NCBI GenBank assembly: GCA_025266875.1
Contig: JALLLT010000055.1
Coordinates: forward strand, 62,001-126,000
Direction: 5' to 3'
Length of the DNA: 64,000 bases
Source: Fennellomyces sp. T-0311
Lineage: Eukaryota > Mucoromycota > Mucoromycetes > Mucorales > Lichtheimiaceae
Positions 44,470 to 56,100 of this stretch are shown in pieces. The notes beneath the pieces are model-generated. The model saw only the letters and a list, made by a program, of their open reading frames with translations. It was not told where the DNA came from and did not search any database. A program made the translations under genes and the position numbers. Numbering within the stretch: position 1 is the first letter of the stretch; each line of letters starts with the position of its first letter.

Positions 44470-47400
44470 CTACTTCTGCTTCTCTTCTACAGGACTTTCT
44501 TCTGGAGCCGACATATCATTCTCAGGTGCCATGTACCTTATCTGCTCCTTCCTGTCCGCAGCGCTTCCTCTCCGCCTTGCAAAATGACTACGGTGAGCTG
44601 GTCTTCTTATTGCAAGATCCAGTCTCTGGAAAACCTCGTCATCAACGTAGTATGACTTGAGGAGCAGCTCCTGTAACTGCACCCGATCTTCTAGTGCAGC
44701 AAGTCGTCGTTCGTCGCTCAGAGCTTGTGTCGTCGAAGTACTGTCGCTTCCGGTAAGTGAAACACGGGATAACATTCCTTCTCGGGACTCCTTATCCATG
44801 GCAACCTCCTCGTCGACGTAATAGCTTTTGGACAGTCCGTACGCCGTCAAATCAAGCGACTCGTATCGACTATGCACAGGGTTTACAAAGGGAACGCGTG
44901 CTTGATTCATATCGAACCGCTTCTTGAGGCCTCGATCAATGGATGACCCTGGAATCCACCGATGGACGACGCCAAAGGGCGATTGGGGACGATATCCAAA
45001 AAGAATAGCTTGGATAGTAACAAACAATCCAAACAAACCACCAATTATACCCACGGTGTTCATCAGGGTGTGTATTTTTTGCTCACGGTGCAAAAGCACC
45101 CCATCGCTAGCCGGTTGCACCGTCATTTCCCCGACGATATTCGATCTTGCACTCCCTGGCACCTGCCGTGATTGTATTCGAGAATCTGTCGTCACACGAT
45201 ATGATTCGTCGTGTATCGCTGCAAACCCGACATAGTTCCATCCAACATCTTGCAGAACCTGTGTCGTCTCGAACTGATAATCGACAATCGAGCTGTCAAA
45301 AGCATCGAGATCCATTATCGAACCGGAAGAGTGAAAATCGGTCAGATCATCCACTATAAAGGATGAATACATTTCGTCCGTCAGTTTCGGTGGAGACTCG
45401 TCGAAATAGATACGTCGGTTAGGGTCGACTTGTGGATGGTGAAAAGAAACGTGGATACGCCCTTCCTCTGAAATGTTGGCAGCCTGAAAATTAAACTGCA
45501 TTCGGGACCCGGAAAAAATTGTATCGGATGATGATAATGTTGCGGGTCCTAATGACATGGCGTTCTCTGCAGGTGCGAATAAATAGCATGTCGTATTGCC
45601 CAAATTGTTCATAAATATAGGTGCATGAATTGACATGTCTAGGCGGTGAAGATCATCGTTACACCACTTGCCGGTGTCTGTCATACAAATGACAGCAGGG
45701 TACATATCCGTCCCCGGATCTGCTTGAATCGAAAACCCTTCAAAGCAAAACCTGATATCTACACATGGCTGTTGATTATCCTTGGCTTCAATTGCAATTG
45801 ACTTACATGTATCCATACCTGGCACTGGAACACTGCCTCCCGGCGATTTCACTGTGATGGTGAACATTGCTTTGGGACTGGAAAGAATTTGAATCGTCAG
45901 AATTACGAAAAAGACTACGAAAATAGCGAAGAGTAGCATCTTGGATCCAAGACGGGTAACTTCAGCCCACATGGGCTCTCCAACTCTGTAGCACGTATGT
46001 GATGGTCAGTGACGCTGTAATTTCCAAAATGGTATCAAGAATTACGCACCGCCGTGACCACAACAGCTCACGAATATATAGCCAGCTACACTGAACCTCA
46101 GTATACCCAAAGGGAAAAGAAGTAAAGCGTCGTCGTTTACAGCAGTAATATGCAAGGTATAGAACCAGTATACCCCCTAACACACTGCCTACGACAATTC
46201 CAGCAGTAGCACCAGGACTAATGCTGCTTGACGCTGTTGATCCTGGTCCCATATCCGGTGCTTCACGCTCTACTTGTATTGTTGTTGCCCATGTAGGGAT
46301 TTGGTCTTGGCTCTTTGGAAGTAACAGCGCATCGATACTGTTAAAGTACAAGCTTCCAGCGGCGCCTAATGAAATTATGTTAGTCTGTATAATTTTAAAA
46401 GTATTTACTCGGATATTAGCATCGTACCGTAGCAAATTAAAAGAGTACTATTGTTAATAGCAGCGGAAACAGCACCTGAGCGTCGCTTAGGCTGAGGACC
46501 ACTCACGTCAGGCAAACTCCATAACATTGTGCTTATATCGAATATGTGTAGTCTGTCAGAAAACCGGCGACTAGTGATAGGTTCCGCGTTATTGTCGCCT
46601 ACTCCAAAAGAAGTAATCAGTGATCATGCAAAGTAAATGTATTGGCTCTTTGTTCACCTCCAAAGTAATATACATGCTGTGTTGACGGATCTAAAATATG
46701 AGCAAAACAGTAAGAGAGTTTTGAGCGAAATTTTGGTATATCCCAACAAAGATAGTGACCGTGTATGTACCATGGTAAGCGGTAGCACGAACGCTTGCCT
46801 CTGGGGGTGTCCCTGCACTGAATATTCTACTCCATGCCGCCAATCTAATATTATATACATATACACTCGTTCCGGGCTCTGCATCTGGATCGATAGTGCT
46901 GAGTCCTCCGAGTAACATAATCGTATCACTAGTACCAAGACATATGTAGTTAAAGCAATGCTCTTCTCCCTCATTTGGATCAGTTGCACCCACGGTGATA
47001 TTGACGATGCGGTATGACCAAAGAGGCCAAATTCAGTAGGGAACGGAGCGTCGATTAATGTGTAAGTATTGGTGGCTGTATCGTAACTCCACAAATCCGA
47101 GTAAACGGTTCTGTTAATCGGAGATACCGAGGTGCCGCCAAAAATATATACAAGGCCGTCCACTAAAGTGGCTGTAAAAAGTTGTCGATTAACTGGTCCG
47201 GTCGTAGTTACTAAGCGTCTCCATGTTCTTGTTATAAGGTTATACTCATGTAGCGGCAGAGGCTCTTCAACAGTAGGATCGTCCGTAGTTCGGTATCCTC
47301 CAAACAAAAGAAATGAATTTCTATCTTGCATAAACACTAGCTGACTGAAATTAACTGCTGGTCCACCTGTTGCATCGTCCACTTCAGCGTAGGTAAGCCT

Positions 47401-47664
47401 TCCATCAAACTCGAGCGATATAGTAAAAAGTCGGTTGCTTGGACCCAAATCGCGATCTTCTCCGCCATACGTGTATAAGGTGTTATTGGTCGAAAAGCTC
47501 ACCGCACCGTAGACATGCGGTATCTTTCCTTGTTGTAACGGCGAAATTGGGTAATCACATAGTACGATTTCACAGAGCAGTGAGAGTACAAGAAAAAAGA
47601 TCGATCGGCTACGTCGTTGGGACATCAACGATGTACGGAAGAAAAAGGCAGTAGTTGACTCCAA
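44470..47664 (-). CDS. Kelch-repeat ectodomain fused to multi-pass membrane protein (one-base frameshift)
   Basis: Five exons (47664-46771, 46690-46658, 46598-46428, 46365-46050, 45985-44470) give about 976 residues. After a signal peptide (FFLVLSLLCEIVLC) there is a Kelch propeller with repeated GG blades (LYTYGGEDRD, FLLFGGYRTTDD, VYIFGGTSVSP, IMLLGGLSTID, VYYFGGDNNAEP). Next come TM1 (AGIVVGSVLGGILVLYLAYY), TM2 (MLLFAIFVVFFVILTIQIL), a second Cys-containing extracellular region of about 250 residues, TM3 (VGIIGGLFGLFVTIQAILFGY) and a charged cytoplasmic tail. The frame shifts by one base near 47011 (a CC pair between GHT and VNITVG). Adding one base restores the blade and makes the splice phase at 46771 correct, so this is either a sequencing error or a recent mutation. 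A surface sensor or adhesion role is inferred. Confidence 0.8.
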
Positions 47665-48261
47665 TTGAACGTTCGTTAATTTATGAAACTAAGCCCACTT
47701 GTGTCACGTTGCTTTTCAAGGATATTTTGAGGCTGTATACGTTTTTTATATCATGGTGTAACTACAGTCCCGACATTTTCTGGAGTTTCGCGCTAAAAAA
47801 TGCGTAAAGTATAGTCGACCTCTTACGAAATATCATGATTCCAAGGTGCGAGAGCACTAATATAAACTAGCAGTTACCGTAGCATAGGCGTTCAAATTTA
47901 TTACTCAGCCCCTCCTTGTCTTGAAGGTGCGACTGGGCGTACTCATAGGTACATCAGTATATTTATAAGCACTTGGTAGTGGTGAATCAATACCCCTACG
48001 CACTGTAGATTTTTAATTATAGAAAAATACCTTTTATGAAGCAGTGATTTTGAGGATCGTACGGTCTTTGGATGTCGACGTTGCTATACACACAAGAGAT
48101 GGTGACCTAGTTTTGACATAGTGCAGTCCAATAAAGTGCTACATAGCATTATAAAACTAATTTAGCATTCATATCTTAGAATACCTACACATACATGAGT
48201 TTAAAGAGCCTCCGCTTGGTACTATTCTCATTCCTCGTCTAACGTAAAATACAAAGCATAG
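47665..48261. other. Intergenic, promoter side of the Kelch gene
   Basis: No gene or RNA was recognised. It ends at the target duplication of the solo LTR that follows. Confidence 0.5.
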
Positions 48262-48655
48262 TGTCGTATCCTGACATACCAGTCATCCATTGTCTACATA
48301 CCTTTCCATCTCAGCCTTTGTTACATCCGTTCCTTTATTTCGACATCAACAACCGCACAGTTATCTATTGGCCTGTTCACTGGCTTGTGTGTCAGTGAGA
48401 CCTTGATCTGGGTTCAGACTTCAAGAAGGACCATTCACGTTAACTCAGTCTCTGCATGACTATCCGCTCCTTCGTAATAAGGCAGTATCGTCATTAGGGA
48501 TTACGGCGATAACACGGATTCGGCTCTGATAGAAAAGCATTCACCTTCTCCGTCCCGACTCATCATCATTATAAATAGAGAGTAGTTTTTCTCAATAAAA
48601 CATTATCTTATTTTTGGTCTCGTCATTTGAAGCTTTCCAATTGAGCGATACCACA
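48262..48655 (+). repeat. Solo LTR, same family as LTR C
   Basis: 394 bp, TGTCGTATCC...GATACCACA, flanked by the 5-bp duplication CATAG (48257-48261 and 48656-48660). It is about 97-98% identical by eye to 13111-13504, with differences mostly transitions. It has a TATA box and AATAAA in plus orientation. Confidence 0.95.
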
Positions 48656-49439
48656 CATAGATAGACATCACTTCCAAGTAACCTGTCCCCGGCGCTAGCT
48701 GCTCTGTTATTTAATAACGCCATCGTATTTACCTTGAAATTCTCTACAAAACATATTAATACACTACGAGATCTAATCGATGGACCGGGCATTATATCTT
48801 GTCAAACCTGAGTACATACATCTTTAAATAATTGTAATCAGCTAGGAAAACCCTCGCACTCCCACTTTTCAACTTTTATCTCACGACTGGATCTCCCTTG
48901 TGTATCAATATGTTTTGCAGAGAGTTTTCGACAGGTAAATACAGTGGAATGGGAATACAGCAAGACAAGGGATATAGGCTTTGAAAAGATGTCTTTTTAT
49001 TTGCTATTGAGCGGGCATAATTTAAGTCTGGATGCTCCATTTATGTCATACATAAGATAAGGATAAGGTGTGTAAGCTTAAGGTATCTTCAGTGACTGTA
49101 ATCTGCGATAAAATTACGGAAACATATGCACACGACACTTATATACGTTAAATGTACATAAAGGATAGCCTATAATTGACGAACATTTACTTTAGCGCTT
49201 GTTTCTGTGGCCATGCTGGTAAAGATAGTGAGGCTTGTGCGAATCTTCAACAAAACGCCATAACAAATGTCATGTGAGGAAACACTGCACCCGATTGGAC
49301 CAAACAGAATACAATATCCAAGGCACACTTTTGGGTTTTGCCCACCTTTTCTTTTGTTTGCAGAACTTATACCCTTTTTCAAATTTTCTTGCTCTCTTTC
49401 CAAAGAACCATCGCGTGAAAGAGTGATATTCATCAATTA
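48656..49439. other. Intergenic upstream of the permease
   Basis: AT-rich, with only short chance frames. No RNA gene or repeat border was recognised apart from the LTR target duplication at its left edge. Confidence 0.5.
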
Positions 49440-52153
49440 ATGTTTTACTCTGCTAGGCCAGTACGATCACGGGTCGCATCCAACATGCAGATCATGTATG
49501 ATCCATATGGACTTGATGATAACGATGACGCCGCGACGGTATCGAGTTACACTTACAGCCAAACTACCCGGACGCATGAGTTAAAACGGACTCTTAAAGC
49601 TAGACATTTGGCGGTGAATATTTTCTTCCATAGTGCGACTGTCTAAAGTTGGAAGCTTAGAATGAAGCCCGGGTCTAAACCACCGTTCCACGTAGATGAT
49701 TTCACTAGGAGGTGTCATAGGTCAAGGCCTTTTCCTTTCATCCGGTGCGCTTTTATTTCATGGCGGTGAGTAATGTCAGCCGTGATGATAAGATGCATAT
49801 ACAAACAGTAGAGTATGCATAGGTCCGCTGGGAGCATTGATATGTAACACGTCGCATCTTGATACATCATCGCAATAAGCTCAATTTTATTTTCGTTAAG
49901 CATATGCAATGGTTGGTTTTATTGTGTTTTGGGTCGCTTATTCACTAGGCGAAATGGCAGCTTACATTCCGGTACGTCACTAATAGCATAATATGATCTC
50001 TATCTCCTCACATTTGTCATGCACAAAATTTGTTCTATCTAATAAAAAGGTATCCGGCTCGTTTATAATTTTCAGCCGCCGGTTTGTCGATGATTCGTTT
50101 GGTGCATGTATAGGATACAACTACTGGTAAGGTATAAAGTACAAACGCTCTTGTGTTATCAACAAACGCGGTACCGAGCCAAATCAAAAAGTCTAAGCCA
50201 AGCCAACGGTAATACAAACCATTGTAGGGCATGCTGGTCAATTGTAGTTGCAAGCGAGTTGGTGGCACTACCAATCATTATGGAATTTTGGACACGGGAT
50301 TCAATTCCTGAAGTTGCATGTAAGTGAATAAATTTTGCTGTAACCCAAATATATACGATTAACAGCGACAAAAGGGTCAGCTATTTGGTTGGTAGTTCTG
50401 GTATTCTTAAATACATTTGGAGCTCGTGTATACGGAGAAACAGAGTACTGGTTCAGTATGGTAATAGATTTTCGTTTTGTATGATGTCAGGAAGTATTTT
50501 AATAGCGAGCCGTCATAATATATGTGCTACGTAACAGGTGAAAATATTGACAGTGATTATATTCATCATTGTCGGCTGCTTGATATCTGGTGGTCTTATT
50601 GGGTAGGTAAAAAAATAAGTAACTGCAATGGTGGCATCTATTGATTGTGTTGGTGATAGTGATCAAGTGTACGGATTTATGTATTGGAAAGTCCCAGGGG
50701 CGCTTCCTCACGGTGCCAAAGGTGTCATTGACTGTCTGATCCTCTCTGTATTCAGTATGCAAGGTACGAAATAAATAAATAAAAAAGTTGACGTAAATGC
50801 CGATATCGGACTGCTGACCTCTTCTATTTAAGGTACCGAGATAGTGGGAATTACTGTATGTTGCACTTAAAACGATATCAGAAAAAGTTCAACATGAGTG
50901 TAACATAACTTGCGTCTAGGCTGGTGAAGCGGGGAACCCACAAAAGGTATGTGATACAGAGCATCAGCTGAATGGTTGCCTCATGATACGCAGCAAGTTC
51001 CCAGAGCTATTAAAAATGTATTTTGGCGAATTGTGATCTTTTACATTGGCGCAAGTAAGTTCATCATCGTACGGAGAGGATACTGTCTAACTACTTCATA
51101 GTCTTTGTTATGGGAATGGTTATTGCTTGGAATGACGGTAGGCATAGAAACTTAACAATGTTTTTTTTTTTCATTCCAATCATTTCGAACTTTGCTGTAT
51201 GTAGAACAAAACTTGCGGACAGAATCAGAAATGACTGGTTCAGTAACTGTTTCCCCTTTTACGGTCGTTTTCGAAAAGGGAAGCCTAGACAATGTAGCAC
51301 ATATTATGAATGCCGTCATATTAGTAACTGTATGTATAGCTCTAAGTTTGCTGGGTATATCCTGAGCACATCTTATAACTATCGACTGTTGCATTAGATC
51401 TTGTCATGTGGAAACAGTGCTCTGTATGTGAGTAGCCGTACCATGTTGGCGTTGTCTCGAGGTACGTAGTTTTCTGTCATTCCGAATTGAAATCAAAACA
51501 CTTACGTACAGGAGATTTTGACTACAATAGAAGGACTTGCTCGGCATAAATTATGTAAGTCTCTATCACTTGTGTCTTATCATCTTTCGTCCTCTAAAAA
51601 AAGAAAAACAGCATATATTTCAAAGAACGGTGTCCCAATTTATGCATTGGGGTGTACTGTACTTGTTAGCTTAGTGGCATTCGCGACATCGTTTATCCCA
51701 GGCCGTGCACTATTTACTGTCCTTTACAAGCTTGTGGGTATTGCAGGCCTTACCACATGGCTTGGCATTTGTCTCGCACATTACCGCTTCCGCCTTGCAT
51801 TCAAGGCACAAGGGCGCTCCCTTTCCAAACTACCCATGAAGGCGCCTCTACATCCATTTGGAGATCTGATCGGTGTCATTGGCTGTACAGTTATTATTTT
51901 TGTAGCTGGATACTCTTATTTTGTACCCGCAGATCCAGTTGGCCTCATTGGCAATTACGGAGGAACCTGTGCATTTATTTTAGGTTTTATCATCACCAAG
52001 TTGGTCACCAAGTCAAAAATGGTTCCGTTGTCCAAGATGGACCTGGATTCAGGATGCTCAGAGCTATTTTTCGATGATCCAAAAGTTACAACAGAACTTA
52101 CTGGACCTTGGTATTCACGAGTGTGGAGAAGATTTGTCATCGCACTTGCTTGA
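49440..52153 (+). CDS. Amino-acid permease (APC/YAT family), 17 exons
   Basis: Exons: 49440-49613, 49696-49765, 49823-49843, 49901-49971, 50050-50126, 50228-50319, 50366-50460, 50538-50602, 50660-50763, 50833-50855, 50920-50946, 50994-51054, 51102-51137, 51205-51329, 51398-51461, 51531-51554, 51612-52153, encoding 556 residues with every junction in phase. The N-terminal cytoplasmic tail ends HELKRTLKARHLA, then MISLGGVIGQGLFLSSG (TM1 signature), VFWVAYSLGEMAAYIP, VASELVALPIIMEFW, TFGARVYGETEYWFS, FYIGAIFVMGMVIAW, GNSALYVSSRTMLALSREG and SKNGVPIYAL. These are the fungal amino-acid permease landmarks (12 TM, proton symport at the plasma membrane). Substrate cannot be read from sequence. Four exons are 21-27 nt, and introns are 46-101 nt. 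Confidence 0.9.
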
Positions 52154-53142
52154 ACTTACTTGATATACTATCCAATCTACCTTTTTTTTGTAAGGTATTA
52201 TACCCCCATTATATCAGGCTTCTCATAAATATGTACGTGTAATAGAACCACAAGATGTTTTTTAATATAGCAAAGTCTGTTATATACGTGCTCTCCTCGA
52301 TTTCTAATTCATTCTTCATATCTGTTCCAAGACAATACCAGCTCCCTAGAATTCCGAACATTCCTTTAATTCGGCCTTCCGACCAAAGATAGTGTGTGCT
52401 AAAGACAGCGCAAAATCATTGGGTCACAAGATCTACGGATTCTTTAAGCATATACTGGGTAACCATGATCGAGTAAATTAACGAAGATCGTGCTTATTCT
52501 TTGACAAATACTGTGGGAACTATTCTGAGTGATATATACATTCACAACGGACAACGGTTTACCATACTTCATAAGGAAGTTACCATATAAACATAAGTAG
52601 GGTAGGGTAACCATGGCAAGCAAACAGCTCGCTGTATGGTTGGAACGAAGCAGAGACGACTAGGTTCGGAAAGCTATGGGGTTATAAGCATGCAGGGACT
52701 ACGTGCAGTACACAACGAGGGAGCAGTTTATACAGCAGATCGAACTTGGTCACTGTAACTGAATAGTAGAATGACACCGTTAATGCATCATCACATGGTG
52801 TTTTGCGCTCAGGACAGGTTTTGGGAGGGAACGTATGATCATCTCTTGACGATCTGCAGAAGTATGGTAGCATAGGTGATACATATGTCAGTCATTAACC
52901 TGATACTGCGATAACCTAGTTAATGGCTCCAGGGCAAAGCGTGCTTACTCGCTCGGAAAAAGTGTACTAATACACTAAGTGCCACTGTTGCTAATCCAGC
53001 CACCCAGCACGAAACGTGTCCAAACAGACCATTCTGAATGGCCCAAGCGAGTTATGTGAACTTGTTCCAGTTCATGGCCAGCATGCGGCCGCACCAAGAC
53101 AGACTGAGCTACTCTTGCAAACACCCTCTCGAGGAGTAGCCT
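52154..53142. other. Intergenic
   Basis: No gene, RNA or repeat was recognised. It provides the 3' end of the permease and the promoter of the giant repeat protein. Confidence 0.5.
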
Positions 53143-56100
53143 ATGCTTTGGCTGCAGGGTAAGGTTCGACGATGTAAAAAATGCAGTTGTCGGTCGGGCT
53201 TTTCCACGCAGAGGAAAATCCTCGACTTTTTCTTGAGCAGCCCTGCAAAACGCTCTCGATCGTTCCACTCACATCTGGACTTGCCGGACATGACCAGTCG
53301 CAATGAGCGCTCGTCGTCGTCGTCGTCTTCCATTCCCTATCCCGAAGATCAGCAGCCGCAACAGGGCACTTCCAATGCCACCAACAGCAACAGTACCGGC
53401 AAACAATCGCTCTTTGAACTGGTCAACGTACACAACCGCATTACGTTGGACAATGTGTACCAGAATGGATTACACGCGCTCAAACAGCTAGAGATACGCA
53501 ATTGCACCGACCAACGGATCTTGGTCAAGATGCGATCCAATTTACGAAACCAGGTTGCGTTTCAGTTGGACAATGAAAACACCAATGATCTGCCAGAAGG
53601 TGTATTCAACAGCATTGCGACAAATACTGTCGACTGGTCCAGAGCCGATGCTTCCAGCGACTACCACTTCAACCAACTATTCAATTACGTCAACCACATT
53701 GATCAGTTGGAGCTCGAACCATTCCAATCGCGCCCCTTCATTCTGGCGTTTCTTCCGGAAACACGACGACTCGACAGCGACACACAGGACGAGGATGAGG
53801 ATGTGGGTAGTGCAGCGGACACGGGGCGATTCAACTTGCACGATACTGCGGCGGAAGAAGGCAACATGTACGAGGGCCATAACGTCACTGGAAGCCTGTT
53901 CTTTTTCGGGTACCATATCCACGACGATGGTGGTGCAACACCATTGACATCGAGCCAAGGCCAACAACAGGATAGCTCTGCATCAACGTCTTCCGCACCG
54001 GCGATATACCAGATGTCGATCAAGTTCCGGGCTAGCGTATGTCAGTCGGTGCTGTGGACAGACGTCGCAGAGACGGGCATCAATTTTGACGATTGCATGC
54101 TCGGTGAGGGGTGCTGCAAGGACTTCACCATCCAGAACAATTCTGAAATCGAGCTACACTGGCTGCTGAACACCGTCGATCTTTCCAATCTGAATCGCGA
54201 AGGCTGGCTGCAGTTCACAGACGCGGAGACAGGCAAAGAGCTGGACTACGGCCCGATCCCCGGCCACTCGCATCGACGCGTGCGCCTGACGTTCATACCC
54301 AAGGAGGTCGGTGAATTCAATTACGACCTGCAAATCGAAAATGCAAATGATGCGCGCAACGTGGTACAAACAAAAGTGCACGCCTCCGTGCGATCGAGTT
54401 TGCGAGAGGAATCCCTAATTGTCAGCAGTGGCAACGTGGTCGATTTCGGTGACTGTATCTCAGGGACATGGACCATGCGTCAAATCGTCCTCAACAACGT
54501 CGGTGAGTCGTCCGTTGAAGTTCGCTTCATCCCCGAAGCAGCTGATGTTGTGTTTGATATCAAGGCAGCACTGGAGCCTGGAGATGCCGAAGCAGACACT
54601 GGACCAAAAGGCAGATCGCGCGATCAGTCCGAGCCCGAGTTTCCAGGGCGACTATTCACAACCAGGCAACAGCAAATTGGCTCAGACAGGGGACCATCGA
54701 GTCCATTGACAACCGCCACACCCACTGCTGCAAGTACGAGCGAAGTGTCGGGGCCCAACAGCGAAGTCAGCTCACGCGCATCGTCACCCACGTCGTCCAG
54801 ACAAGCCATGCGTACAGCGGAATACGAGAGCTCGCCATCGCCCACATCGCAGGAGTCCTACGGAAATGGTAGCATTAGTACCGGCGGCGCACGGATACAA
54901 ACGCCTGTAATCGGAAGCGATACAACAGACAAAGAGTCTGGTCATGACGAGGCCGCTGACCGATTGATTGAGTTTTCCAACGACCGATCAGCCACACCAA
55001 CCATGAACACCGCAGGCAGCTATACACGAATCGAAGATCTTGTGCTACGGCCAGGCAAAGAACGTGTCATTCAGGTGTCGTATAGACCACAAAGGGACGC
55101 ATCGATCAACGATTTCAACGCCGGCCAATTGATTCGACGCAATTTCCGCATCGTGCTTGAATACGGTAACTATCGTAGTGCTGAGCCCAAAGAACGCAAG
55201 GCGGTTCAATGCAAGGCGCGCACATGCACGTCGTTCGTGGAGGTGATACCCAAGAGCATCAATTTCGGCGACACAGATGTGGGTACGCTAAAGTCGTTGC
55301 CCATCAACATCTTCAACCGGTCGGACATCATTGCACGCGTCGAACTCCAATTCACATCCAAAGTACTGAACTGCTTGCGCGGCGAAATTGTGATTCAGCC
55401 TCGCAGCTACGTCGAGCTCAAGTTGGATTTATACCCCCGCAAAGTCAATCCAGAGTATCGCAAGCAGATTACGCTCGTCAACTATTTAAATCGTGACAAC
55501 GATCAGATCGTCGAGGTCCAGAGCACAAACATTGACAAGAACCGCGTGACATTCCATTCACTGTTTTATCGCATCCTCACCACCACCGGTGCCAACTTTC
55601 TGGACTTCGGATCCATCGTGCTCAACTCGCCTTCAATTCGCACATTCACAGTCGAGAACATTCGCAGCGCGCCGCTGACCCTCGAAATCACTACATCCAT
55701 GCCTGACGACATCGCGGTGTTCGTCAAGAAAAAGCGATCTGATCAGCAAACGACCATGGTATCATCGGGCAAAGCCTTCCCATCAGTACAAGCAATGGAC
55801 AAGTCAAGTAAGTTGTTATCTTTCGGTCCTGCTTTAGTCAATCTTACACAAGGTTTATTTGTAGGGCGTACAAGGCTGGATCGCAATATAGCAACGGGTG
55901 TAGCTGTACCTCGGCCGTTACCAGGCAACAAGAAAAACGGACTACCGCCGTCCATTCATCGGGGTCCTACATCGTCGTCAGATAACGGATCGACAGCCTA
56001 CCTAGATCTTGCTACAACGCCGTTACGACATGCTGTCCATTCACGTAGGAAGCAAGTCGTTCTCAAGAACTCCAACAAGCCGATCTTGACGCAGGCATCG

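Noticed and set aside
51518..51610. Unspliced reading through KSLSLVSYHLSSSKK in the permease
   Set aside because: It adds about 20 residues absent from the family. A GTAAGT...AACAG intron gives the expected length at SKNGVP.
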